This document shows, piece after piece, positions 8,133-16,217 of a stretch of 64,000 nucleotides of DNA; position 1 is the stretch's first letter, and each line of letters starts with the position of its first letter. This stretch comes from Bacillus sp. SKDU12. Its GTDB lineage: Bacteria; Bacillota; Bacilli; Bacillales; Bacillaceae. The stretch is from the NCBI RefSeq assembly GCF_010093085.1, contig NZ_MSRC01000003.1:186001-250000 (forward strand), in the 5' to 3' direction. Under the pieces are notes generated by a model. It worked only from the letters and a program-made list of their open reading frames with translations. It was not told the DNA's origin and did no database searches. The position numbers were made by a program, and so were the translations under genes.

Positions 8133-9266
8133 ATGAAAAAAGTCTGGATCGGAATTGGAATTGCCGTTTTAGTCGCTCTTTTTATTGGAATTAATATTTA
8201 CCGGTCTGCCGCTCCGGCAAGCGGCAGCGCCGAACAGAAGGTACAGACAGGAAGCCTCGAAGAAAAAGAAATGTCGACAACGGTGATGGTTCCCGGCGCA
8301 CTTAAATTTTCAAATGAACAGTATGTCTTTTACGAAGCGGATAAAGGGACATTAGGAGACATAAAAGTGAAGGAAGGCGACAAAGTTAAAAAGGGCACGC
8401 CTTTAGTCACCTATACAAATGAGCAGCTGAGCCTGGAAAAAGAACAGAATCAGCTGACCGCTGAATCGAACCAGCTTCAAATTGACCAAACTCAAGAAAA
8501 GATAAAAGCGTTGGACAGCAAACAAAAAGAACTGGAAAAACAAGTTGGAAAGAAAGAAGCAGAAAAACAAATGAACTCTGAGCGTACGGAGCTTCAAATG
8601 CAGAAAAAAACCGCTGAGATCGAATTAAAACAAACCGAGCTTCAGCGGCAGTCACTTGCCAATCGGGTATCAGACCTTCAAGTGAAAAGCGAAATTGAAG
8701 GCACTGTTATTTCTGTCAACCAGGAAGCAGCATCCAAAAAATCAGATATGCAAGAGCCCGTCATACATATTGGCAACCCGAAAGATCTTATCGTCTCAGG
8801 AAAATTGTCTGAATACGACACTCTGAAAGTCAAAAAAGGCCAGAAGGTCACACTTACTTCAGATGTTATCCAGGATAAAACTTGGAAAGGCACGGTTTCA
8901 GCAGTCGGACTTGTTCCGGATCAGCAGGAAAGCACTGGGGCACAAGGAACAGAACAAGCAGTTCAATACCCGCTTCAAGTGAAAATAAAGGGAAATCTCC
9001 CAGAAGGAAAGCCTGGATTTAAGTTCATAATGAACATTGAAACAGATAAGCGAAAAGCAAATACACTTCCTTCAAAGGCAGTTAAAAAAGAAGATAATCA
9101 ATATTATGTATATACAGTAAAAGACGGAAAAGCAAAACGAGTTGATGTCAAAATCGGTGAAGTAACTGATGGTCAAACAGAAATTAAAGAAGGAATTTCT
9201 CAAGACGATCAAGTCATTTTGAATCCTTCTGATCAAGTGACCGATGGAACGGAAGTGAAAGCATAA
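8133..9266 (+). CDS. yknX: Membrane-fusion adaptor YknX
   Basis: YknX is the HlyD/MacA-type periplasmic adaptor counterpart of the YknYZ transporter. It has one N-terminal membrane anchor (WIGIGIAVLVALFIGINIY), an extracytoplasmic barrel/lipoyl half ending in GDKVKKGTPLVTYTN, a long coiled coil (about residues 95-185, rich in Glu/Lys/Gln), and the second lipoyl half with IEGTVISVNQEAA. ATG 8133 (MKKVWIG) gives 377 residues. The longer frame from 8121 overlaps yknW and lacks a ribosome site. Confidence 0.92.
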   Translation: MKKVWIGIGIAVLVALFIGINIYRSAAPASGSAEQKVQTGSLEEKEMSTTVMVPGALKFSNEQYVFYEADKGTLGDIKVKEGDKVKKGTPLVTYTNEQLSLEKEQNQLTAESNQLQIDQTQEKIKALDSKQKELEKQVGKKEAEKQMNSERTELQMQKKTAEIELKQTELQRQSLANRVSDLQVKSEIEGTVISVNQEAASKKSDMQEPVIHIGNPKDLIVSGKLSEYDTLKVKKGQKVTLTSDVIQDKTWKGTVSAVGLVPDQQESTGAQGTEQAVQYPLQVKIKGNLPEGKPGFKFIMNIETDKRKANTLPSKAVKKEDNQYYVYTVKDGKAKRVDVKIGEVTDGQTEIKEGISQDDQVILNPSDQVTDGTEVKA

Positions 9267-9959
9267 ATGATTCAGCTTTCAAATGTGCGAAAAAGCTATC
9301 AGATCGGCAGGGAAACGTTTGATGTTCTCCATTCCATTCATCTTGACATTCAACAAGGGGAGTATGTGTCCATTATGGGGCCGTCAGGATCAGGGAAATC
9401 GACGATCATGAATATCATCGGCTGTCTTGATCGGCCGACTTCGGGCATGTATAAATTAGACGGCGAAGATATTTCCTCATATAAAGAAAAAGAACTAGCC
9501 GCAGTCCGTAACCAGTCCATCGGTTTTGTATTTCAGCAGTTTCAGCTTCTTCCGCGGCTGAATGCCAAAAAAAATGTTGAGCTGCCGATGATTTATTCCG
9601 GTATAAGCAAAAAAGAACGTCAAGAGCGGGCTGAGAGAGCGTTGGAAAAGGTCGGATTAGCCGATCGCATGCTTCACATGCCCAATGAGCTGTCGGGCGG
9701 TCAGAAACAGCGGGTGGCGATTGCAAGGGCGATCGTGAATGAACCAAAATTGATTTTAGCTGATGAACCGACCGGCGCGCTGGATACGAAAACAAGCGTG
9801 GCAATTATGGATCAATTTACAGCATTAAATGCAGAGGGAACGACAATCGTTCTTGTTACTCACGAGCCAGAAGTTGCAGATTGTACGAATCGTATCGTCA
9901 TGGTGCGTGACGGCCGCATTGTTCCTGCCAGCTCCGGACAAAGGAGCGTGGGAGAATGA
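9267..9959 (+). CDS. yknY: ABC transporter ATPase YknY
   Basis: YknY is the nucleotide-binding subunit of a MacB/LolD-type transporter. Walker A GPSGSGKSTIMNIIG, Q-loop FVFQQFQLLPRLNA, signature LSGGQKQRVAIARAI, Walker B LILADEPTGALD and the switch His in VLVTHEPE are all intact. The ATG directly follows the yknX stop and the last 4 bases overlap yknZ (ATGA), so the four genes are tightly coupled. Confidence 0.95.
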   Translation: MIQLSNVRKSYQIGRETFDVLHSIHLDIQQGEYVSIMGPSGSGKSTIMNIIGCLDRPTSGMYKLDGEDISSYKEKELAAVRNQSIGFVFQQFQLLPRLNAKKNVELPMIYSGISKKERQERAERALEKVGLADRMLHMPNELSGGQKQRVAIARAIVNEPKLILADEPTGALDTKTSVAIMDQFTALNAEGTTIVLVTHEPEVADCTNRIVMVRDGRIVPASSGQRSVGE

Positions 9960-11149
9960 GCCTGCTAGAGAACATCAGAATGGCTCTAAGTTCTGTCCTT
10001 GCTCATAAAATGCGTTCGATCTTAACGATGCTCGGCATAATCATCGGTGTGGGCTCTGTCATTGTGGTCGTTGCGGTAGGACAGGGCGGCGAGCAAATGC
10101 TGAAGCAGTCGATCAGCGGCCCGGGAAATACCGTGGAGCTGTACTATATGCCAAGTGATGAGGAACTTGCAAGCAATCCGAACGCTGTAGCGGAATCTAC
10201 TTTTACAGAAAACGATATTAAAGGTTTAAAAGAGATAGAGGGCATCAAACAAGTCGTTGCCTCAACTTCTGAAAGTATGACAGCGCGTTATCATGAGGAA
10301 GAAACCGATGTTACGATTAATGGAATAAACGATGGATACATGAAGGTCAATTCTTTAGAAATCGAAAGCGGCAGAACATTTACCGATAATGATTTTCTCG
10401 CGGGGAAAAGAGCAGGAGTTATTTCCCAAAAGATGGCTGAAGAGCTGTTTGATAAAACTTCTCCTCTCGGTGAAGTAGTCTGGATTAACGGACAGCCCGT
10501 TGAAATTATTGGCGTGCTGAAAAAAGAAACTGGCTTGCTTTCTTTCGGTTTAAGTGAAATGTATGTGCCATTTAATATGATGAAATCCTCTTTTGGATCA
10601 AATGATTTCAGTAACGTATCATTGCAAGTCGAATCAGCAGACGACATAAAATCAGCTGGGAAAGAAGCGGCACAGCTGGTCAATGACAATCATGGCACAG
10701 AGGATTCGTATCAAGTGATGAATATGGAAGAGATTGCGGCCGGAATTGGCAAAATAACGGCGATTATGACGACGATTATCGGTTCGATTGCTGGCATTTC
10801 TCTTCTGGTCGGCGGAATCGGTGTCATGAATATTATGCTCGTATCGGTCACAGAACGGACACGAGAGATTGGAATCAGAAAATCACTCGGTGCGACAAGG
10901 GGGCAGATTCTGACTCAGTTTTTAATTGAATCAGTCGTATTAACGCTTATCGGCGGTCTCATTGGGATTGGAATCGGATATGGAGGGGCCGCGCTTGTTT
11001 CTGCCATCGCGGGCTGGCCGTCTCTCATATCCTGGCAGGTAGTAGCCGGAGGTGTGCTGTTCAGTATGCTTATTGGTGTTATTTTCGGCATGCTTCCAGC
11101 AAATAAAGCGGCAAAGCTTGATCCGATCGAAGCGCTGCGTTACGAGTAA
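9956..11149 (+). CDS. yknZ: MacB-type ABC transporter permease YknZ
   Basis: YknZ is the permease of the SdpC-resistance exporter. It has the MacB layout: a first transmembrane helix near residue 20-40 after NIRMALSSVLAHKMRSILTMLGIIIG, a large extracytoplasmic MacB domain (about 45-265), and three C-terminal helices starting with ISLLVGGIGVMNIMLVSVTERTREIGIRKSLGA. The end PANKAAKLDPIEALRYE is the usual family terminus. At 397 residues it is full length. Confidence 0.95.
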   Translation: MSLLENIRMALSSVLAHKMRSILTMLGIIIGVGSVIVVVAVGQGGEQMLKQSISGPGNTVELYYMPSDEELASNPNAVAESTFTENDIKGLKEIEGIKQVVASTSESMTARYHEEETDVTINGINDGYMKVNSLEIESGRTFTDNDFLAGKRAGVISQKMAEELFDKTSPLGEVVWINGQPVEIIGVLKKETGLLSFGLSEMYVPFNMMKSSFGSNDFSNVSLQVESADDIKSAGKEAAQLVNDNHGTEDSYQVMNMEEIAAGIGKITAIMTTIIGSIAGISLLVGGIGVMNIMLVSVTERTREIGIRKSLGATRGQILTQFLIESVVLTLIGGLIGIGIGYGGAALVSAIAGWPSLISWQVVAGGVLFSMLIGVIFGMLPANKAAKLDPIEALRYE

Positions 11150-11176
11150 CCTCATGCGACATGCATGAGGTTTTTT
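11150..11176 (+). terminator. Terminator of yknWXYZ
   Basis: CCTCATGC and GCATGAGG form a perfect 8-bp stem around a 5-base loop, followed by TTTTTT. Confidence 0.9.
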
Positions 11177-11362
11177 ATGTGCGTTTTTTTTACTATGAAT
11201 ATAAAAGACTTTTTTCATCAAAATAAGAAGAAAATGTCATACAATTGTCCTTAGTTTTGTCGAATTTACAGTTTACAAACCCTATAGACATACGTTAATA
11301 TGGAGAAACGTGAAAGATTTTGATAGTTATTGAATGAATTTGAAAGATTTTAGTTGCGTAAA

Positions 11363-11405
11363 TTGAAAAAAGCGTTTACAATGAAATTGTATTCAAAATG
11401 AATAC
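11363..11405 (+). promoter_or_regulatory. fruR promoter region with a perfect operator-like palindrome
   Basis: Candidate -35 boxes TTGAAA (11363) and TTTACA (11375) precede the perfect dyad GTATTCA-AAA-TGAATAC (11389-11405), which ends 21 bases before the fruR ATG. It is a likely site for FruR, a DeoR-family repressor released by fructose-1-phosphate. AAAAGCGTTTACA beside it resembles the right part of a CcpA cre site. A direct repeat TGAAAGATTTT at 11311 and 11341, 30 bases apart, lies just upstream. Confidence 0.5.
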
Positions 11406-11426
11406 GTTTTCATTAGGAGGTGAAGC

Positions 11427-12182
11427 ATGCTAACTCCTGAACGGCATCATTTGATTATTGATCAAATAGAAAAGCACGATGTAGTGAAAATTCAAGAGCT
11501 CATAAATCTGACAAATGCTTCTGAGTCAACAATCAGGAGAGATTTATCGACACTTGAAGAACGCGGCTTTTTAAAGCGTGTTCATGGGGGAGCAGCCAAG
11601 CTTTCCGATATCAGACTTGAACCCGATATGCTTGAAAAATCCTCCAAAAACCTTCACGATAAATTGAGGATTGCTGAAAAAGCAGCTTCGCTTGTAGAAG
11701 AAGGGGATTGCATTTACCTTGATGCAGGCACGACGACTTTGCACATGATTGATTTTTTAGATAAAAGCAAAGATATTGTTGTGGTCACAAACGGGGTGAT
11801 GCATATTGATGTATTAATAAGGAAAGAAATTTCTTTTTATCTGCTTGGAGGATACGTAAAGCACAGAACGGGCGCTGTTATTGGAGGCGCTTCACTGATT
11901 GCCATGAATCAGTATAGGTTCGATAAGAGTTTCCTGGGGGCAAACGGTGTCCATATAGAGGCTGGCTTCACCACGCCGGACCCTGATGAGGCCCTTTTAA
12001 AACAGAAAGCTGTTAAACAGGCAAAACACGCTTATGTCTTAGCAGACCCTTCGAAATTCGGAGAAATCTCATTTTCGGCATTCGCCGGAATAGGCGACGC
12101 AACAATCATTACGACTGACGCTGAAGAGCTTACATTCGATAATTACCAAGAAAAAACTGTCGTAAAGGTAGTGAAACCATGA
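11427..12182 (+). CDS. fruR: DeoR-family repressor of the fructose operon, FruR
   Basis: FruR represses fruRKA in the absence of fructose-1-phosphate. It has an N-terminal winged helix (about residues 6-57) with VKIQELINLTNASESTIRRDLSTLEERGFLKRVHGGA, the DeoR signature. A sugar-phosphate-binding domain with EEGDCIYLDAGTTTLHM and LLGGYVKHRTGAVIG follows. The 251-residue length is normal. TTAGGAGGTG precedes the ATG, and the 3' end overlaps fruK by 4 bases. Confidence 0.94.
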   Translation: MLTPERHHLIIDQIEKHDVVKIQELINLTNASESTIRRDLSTLEERGFLKRVHGGAAKLSDIRLEPDMLEKSSKNLHDKLRIAEKAASLVEEGDCIYLDAGTTTLHMIDFLDKSKDIVVVTNGVMHIDVLIRKEISFYLLGGYVKHRTGAVIGGASLIAMNQYRFDKSFLGANGVHIEAGFTTPDPDEALLKQKAVKQAKHAYVLADPSKFGEISFSAFAGIGDATIITTDAEELTFDNYQEKTVVKVVKP

Positions 12183-13090
12183 TTTACACTGTAACACTTA
12201 ATCCATCTGTCGATTATATTGTTCACGTTGAAGATTTTACTGTAGGAGGCCTGAACCGATCCGCATACGATACAAAGTATCCTGGAGGAAAAGGCATCAA
12301 CGTATCGAGACTGTTGAAAAGACACCATGTACAGTCTAAAGCACTCGGATTCGTCGGCGGGTTTACCGGAGAATATATCAAAACATTTTTGCGGGAAGAA
12401 CAACTGGAAACAGCTTTTTCTGAAGTGAAAGAAGATACCCGTATCAACGTAAAGCTGAAAACTGGTGATGAAACTGAAATTAACGGACAGGGACCTACAA
12501 TTTCTGATGAGGATTTCCAATCCTTTTTAGAACAGTTCCAATCCTTGCAAAAGGGAGATATTGTTGTTCTTGCGGGAAGCATTCCATCATCCCTGCCTCA
12601 CGATACTTATGAAAAAATAGCAGAAGCCTGCAAAAAGCAGGGCGCACGAGTTGTTTTGGATATCTCTGGCGAGGCGCTTTTAAAGGCGACAGAAATGAAA
12701 CCGTTTTTGATGAAACCAAACCATCATGAGCTTGGAGAAATGTTCGGCACGACAATTACGTCTGTTGAAGAAGCTGTTCCATATGGGAAAAAGCTTGTAG
12801 AACAAGGCGCTGAACATGTAATCGTATCCATGGCCGGAGACGGAGCGCTTCTGTTTGCGAACGAAGCTGTTTGTTTTGCTAATGTGCCAAAGGGGAAATT
12901 GGTAAACTCAGTCGGAGCGGGGGATTCCGTTGTTGCAGGTTTTCTTGCCGGTATTTCCAAACAGCTGCCGCTTGAAGAAGCATTCCGCTTAGGAGTTACA
13001 TCAGGCAGTGCTACCGCGTTTTCTGAAGAGCTTGGAACAGAAGAACTTGTACAGCAGCTTCTTCCTGAAGTTAAAGTCACACGTCTATAG
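12179..13090 (+). CDS. fruK: 1-Phosphofructokinase FruK
   Basis: FruK phosphorylates fructose-1-phosphate to fructose-1,6-bisphosphate with ATP. It is a PfkB-family kinase with the N-terminal NPSVDYIVHV segment, the sugar-binding YPGGKGINVSRLLKR motif, and the C-terminal catalytic signature NSVGAGDSVVAGFLAG, where the Asp is the general base. At 303 residues it is full length. It lies between the repressor and the transporter that makes its substrate. Confidence 0.95.
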   Translation: MIYTVTLNPSVDYIVHVEDFTVGGLNRSAYDTKYPGGKGINVSRLLKRHHVQSKALGFVGGFTGEYIKTFLREEQLETAFSEVKEDTRINVKLKTGDETEINGQGPTISDEDFQSFLEQFQSLQKGDIVVLAGSIPSSLPHDTYEKIAEACKKQGARVVLDISGEALLKATEMKPFLMKPNHHELGEMFGTTITSVEEAVPYGKKLVEQGAEHVIVSMAGDGALLFANEAVCFANVPKGKLVNSVGAGDSVVAGFLAGISKQLPLEEAFRLGVTSGSATAFSEELGTEELVQQLLPEVKVTRL

Positions 13091-13104
13091 AGGAGGAAAC
13101 AAAA

Positions 13105-15012
13105 GTGAAAATAACTGAGCTTTTAACGAAGCATACAATAAAGCTTAATATTGAGAGCAAAGAAAAAGAAAACGTTATTGACGAAATGGTTACTGTTCTT
13201 GATAAGGCTGGAAAGTTAAATGACCGACAAGCCTATAAAGAAGCCATTTTAAACCGCGAAAGCCAAAGCTCAACGGGTATCGGTGAAGGAATCGCTATCC
13301 CCCATGCGAAAACGGCAAGCGTTATCAATCCGGCAATTGCGTTCGGACGTTCAAAAGACGGTGTCGATTATGAATCGTTAGACGCCCAGCCAGCTCACTT
13401 AATCTTTATGATTGCGGCGACTGAAGGCGCAAACAACACTCACCTTGAAGCATTGTCAAGACTCTCAACGCTGTTAATGCGTGAAGAAATCCGCAAGCAG
13501 CTCCTTGAAGCTGAGTCAGAAGACGCTATCATCGATATTATTAATCAGCACGATAAAGATGATGACGAAGAGGACGAGGAAGAAGAAGCGGCACCAGCAC
13601 CTGCCGGAAAAGGAAAAATCCTAGCGGTGACGGCATGTCCGACAGGTATTGCCCACACATTTATGGCTGCGGATGCCCTTAAAGAAAAAGCAAAAGAGCT
13701 TGGTGTGGACATTAAGGTCGAAACAAATGGTTCAAGCGGTATTAAACACAAGCTGACTGCTCAAGAAATTGAAGATGCACCTGCAATCATTGTCGCAGCG
13801 GACAAGCAGGTTGAAATGGAACGCTTTAAAGGCAAGCGTGTGCTTCAAGTACCTGTTACAGCAGGGATTAGACGCCCGCAGGAGCTTATCGAAAAAGCGA
13901 TGAACCAAGATGCGCCGGTTTATCAAGGCAGCGGCGGCGGTTCTTCAGCTTCAGGCGCCGAAGATGGAGCGAAAGACAAGTCTGGCAGCGGCATCGGAAG
14001 CACGTTTTATAAGCATTTGATGAGCGGTGTCAGCAACATGCTTCCGTTCGTAGTCGGCGGCGGTATCCTCGTTGCGATTTCATTCTTCTGGGGAATTAAT
14101 TCATCCAATCCGGATGACCCTACTTATAACACGTTTGCTGCAGCCCTTAAGTTTATCGGCGGTGACAACGCGTTAGGATTAATTGTGGCTGTTCTTGCCG
14201 GATTCATCGCAATGAGCATTGCAGACCGTCCTGGTTTTGCGCCTGGTATGGTCGGCGGATTTATGGCAACTCAAGCAAATGCTGGATTCTTAGGCGGATT
14301 AATTGCCGGATTCCTGGCTGGTTATATCGTTGTTCTTTTGAAAAAAGCTTTCGTTTTTATTCCGCAGTCACTTGACGGACTGAAACCTGTATTAATTTAT
14401 CCGTTGCTTGGTATTTTCTTGACTGGTATTATCATGCGCTTTATCGTGAATACACCTGTAGCGGCATTTATGGATTTCTTAACGAACTGGCTTGAAAGCC
14501 TTGGTACTGGAAACCTTGTATTAATGGGTATTATCTTGGGCGGTATGATGGCAATTGATATGGGAGGCCCGCTTAACAAAGCTGCCTTTACGTTCGGTAT
14601 TGCGATGATCGATGCAGGCAACTATGCGCCTCATGCAGCGATCATGGCCGGCGGTATGGTGCCTCCGCTTGGTATCGCACTTGCAACAACAATATTCCGA
14701 AGCAAGTTTTCTAAGCGTGACCGTGAAGCAGGTATTACATGCTACTTCATGGGTGCTGCTTTCGTAACAGAGGGAGCGATCCCGTTTGCTGCAGCTGACC
14801 CGCTTCGCGTCATTCCAGCTGCTGTCGTTGGTGCAGCTGTTACCGGCGGATTAACTGAATTCTTCCGTGTAACGCTTCCGGCCCCTCACGGAGGAGTGTT
14901 CGTAGCCTTCATCACAAACCATCCGTTGCTTTATCTATTAAGTATTTTGATCGGTGCTGTTGTAATGGCGGTTATTCTCGGCATCATTAAAAAACCAGTA
15001 ACAGAGAAATAA
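13105..15012 (+). CDS. fruA: Fructose-specific PTS enzyme IIABC, FruA
   Basis: FruA imports fructose and phosphorylates it to fructose-1-phosphate. Its three domains are an N-terminal EIIA (about 1-145) with the phospho-His in GEGIAIPHAKTA, a very acidic then Ala/Pro-rich linker (about 150-170), EIIB (about 172-270) with the phospho-Cys in AVTACPTGIAHTFMAA, and a C-terminal EIIC membrane domain (about 295-630) with eight or more hydrophobic helices and GGPLNKAAFTFG. At 635 residues it is a full tripartite transporter, the last gene of fruRKA. Confidence 0.96.
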   Translation: MKITELLTKHTIKLNIESKEKENVIDEMVTVLDKAGKLNDRQAYKEAILNRESQSSTGIGEGIAIPHAKTASVINPAIAFGRSKDGVDYESLDAQPAHLIFMIAATEGANNTHLEALSRLSTLLMREEIRKQLLEAESEDAIIDIINQHDKDDDEEDEEEEAAPAPAGKGKILAVTACPTGIAHTFMAADALKEKAKELGVDIKVETNGSSGIKHKLTAQEIEDAPAIIVAADKQVEMERFKGKRVLQVPVTAGIRRPQELIEKAMNQDAPVYQGSGGGSSASGAEDGAKDKSGSGIGSTFYKHLMSGVSNMLPFVVGGGILVAISFFWGINSSNPDDPTYNTFAAALKFIGGDNALGLIVAVLAGFIAMSIADRPGFAPGMVGGFMATQANAGFLGGLIAGFLAGYIVVLLKKAFVFIPQSLDGLKPVLIYPLLGIFLTGIIMRFIVNTPVAAFMDFLTNWLESLGTGNLVLMGIILGGMMAIDMGGPLNKAAFTFGIAMIDAGNYAPHAAIMAGGMVPPLGIALATTIFRSKFSKRDREAGITCYFMGAAFVTEGAIPFAAADPLRVIPAAVVGAAVTGGLTEFFRVTLPAPHGGVFVAFITNHPLLYLLSILIGAVVMAVILGIIKKPVTEK

Positions 15013-15014
15013 GA

Positions 15015-15047
15015 AAAAAGCGTCCTTGATTCAAAAGGACGCTTTTT
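15015..15047 (+). terminator. Terminator of fruRKA
   Basis: AAAAAGCGTCC and GGACGCTTTTT form the stem directly after the fruA stop. Confidence 0.9.
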
Positions 15048-15154
15048 CTTTGTATGCTCGCTGGAGCGCGGTTAAGTTATGTATTTTATTATCTTTTGTG
15101 ATAAAGTAAAAGAAGAAAAACAACTGACATAGCAATCGTCTAGGAGGAAACGCG

Positions 15155-15736
15155 TTGACCGAGGAAAAAAACTTGAAAACTGAAAAAACGGCGCAGAAAA
15201 AAACGAATACGTACTTGGAATGGGGAAAGGCGATTGTCATCGCGGTTTTGCTGGCTCTCTTAATTCGTCACTTTTTGTTTGAACCTTATTTAGTTGAAGG
15301 TTCATCTATGTCTCCTACATTACATAACGGAGAAAGGCTGTTTGTGAATAAAACTGTCAACTATATCGGCGAACTAAAGCGCGGAGATATCGTCATTATC
15401 AACGGTGAAACCTCGAAAATCCATTACGTTAAAAGATTGATCGGAAAGCCTGGTGAAACTGTTCAAATGAAGGATGACACGCTTTATATAAACGGAAAAA
15501 AATCAGCCGAGCCTTACTTGTCTCAAAACAAAAAGGATGCAGAAAAACTTGGTGTCAGTCTGACAGGTGATTTTGGACCGGTTAAGGTTCCGAAGGGCAA
15601 ATATTTTGTCATGGGTGATAATCGCCTGAATTCAATGGACAGCCGAAATGGCTTGGGACTGATTGCGGAAGATCGGATTGTCGGTACATCAAAGTTTGTC
15701 TTTTTCCCATTTAACGAAATGCGTCAAACAAAATAA
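15155..15736 (+). CDS. sipT: Type I signal peptidase SipT
   Basis: SipT cleaves signal peptides of secreted proteins at the outer membrane face. The 193-residue protein has one N-terminal membrane anchor (AIVIAVLLALLIRHFLF), the catalytic Ser in VEGSSMSPTLHNGERL, the catalytic Lys in YVKRLIGKPGE, and the conserved GDNRLNSMDSRNGLG region. This is the standard Ser/Lys dyad. The start is TTG at 15155, supported by TAGGAGGAAA. It is a single gene sharing a terminator with convergent ykoA. Confidence 0.96.
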   Translation: MTEEKNLKTEKTAQKKTNTYLEWGKAIVIAVLLALLIRHFLFEPYLVEGSSMSPTLHNGERLFVNKTVNYIGELKRGDIVIINGETSKIHYVKRLIGKPGETVQMKDDTLYINGKKSAEPYLSQNKKDAEKLGVSLTGDFGPVKVPKGKYFVMGDNRLNSMDSRNGLGLIAEDRIVGTSKFVFFPFNEMRQTK

Positions 15737-15773
15737 AAACGCCTTGCTGGCCTTTGGACAGCAGGCGTTTTTA
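15735..15773. terminator. Bidirectional terminator between sipT and ykoA
   Basis: AAAACGCCTTGCTG pairs with CAGCAGGCGTTTTT, with A and T runs on both sides. Confidence 0.9.
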
Positions 15774-16040
15774 TTTTGAAAAAGAAGCGACCAATGCAAT
15801 ACATAATACAGTAATGAACACTGAACCGATAATGGCCAGCACACTGAAGAAAAGGTGAATCTGTTTGTTCTCTTTTCCGCGCTTTTTTAAAAGTCGTTTT
15901 GAAAAAACGTGTGAGAATATGTAAATCAGGGCAATGCCGATATACAAGCCGATATCTTTGGCGGTAAAGCCTGTCACGGCAAGATAAAAGCCCGTAAAAA
16001 AGATCAATAAGCAGTATTCAGTAAGTGTTAGAAGCCTCAA
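15771..16040 (-). CDS. ykoA: Small membrane protein YkoA
   Basis: This 89-residue protein has three hydrophobic segments (about 8-24, 28-45 and 60-85) separated by a basic stretch RLLKKRGKENK. I recognise it as YkoA by position and sequence; no function is known and no motif suggests one. A ribosome site (TTGGAGGAACAC, read on the minus strand) precedes the ATG. It is monocistronic and convergent with sipT. Confidence 0.85.
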   Translation of the reverse strand: MRLLTLTEYCLLIFFTGFYLAVTGFTAKDIGLYIGIALIYIFSHVFSKRLLKKRGKENKQIHLFFSVLAIIGSVFITVLCIALVASFSK

Positions 16041-16217
16041 TGTGTTCCTCCAAGAGAGTGTGTCATTTTCCAGTTGGATGTATTCTCTCTGCTTTATTGT
16101 AACATAGCTGGCAGGTATGGGTGTAAGTGTTTTCTCTCTGTTTAATCAGGAATTATTTCTCTTGCCCTGTATTCATGTTATACTTTTATTGATGATAGAC
16201 ATGATGGAGGATAATAA

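Noticed and set aside
11366-11380. A full CcpA cre site before fruR
   Set aside because: AAAAAGCGTTTACA lacks the TG at the left end, so only the right part fits; listed as a resemblance only.
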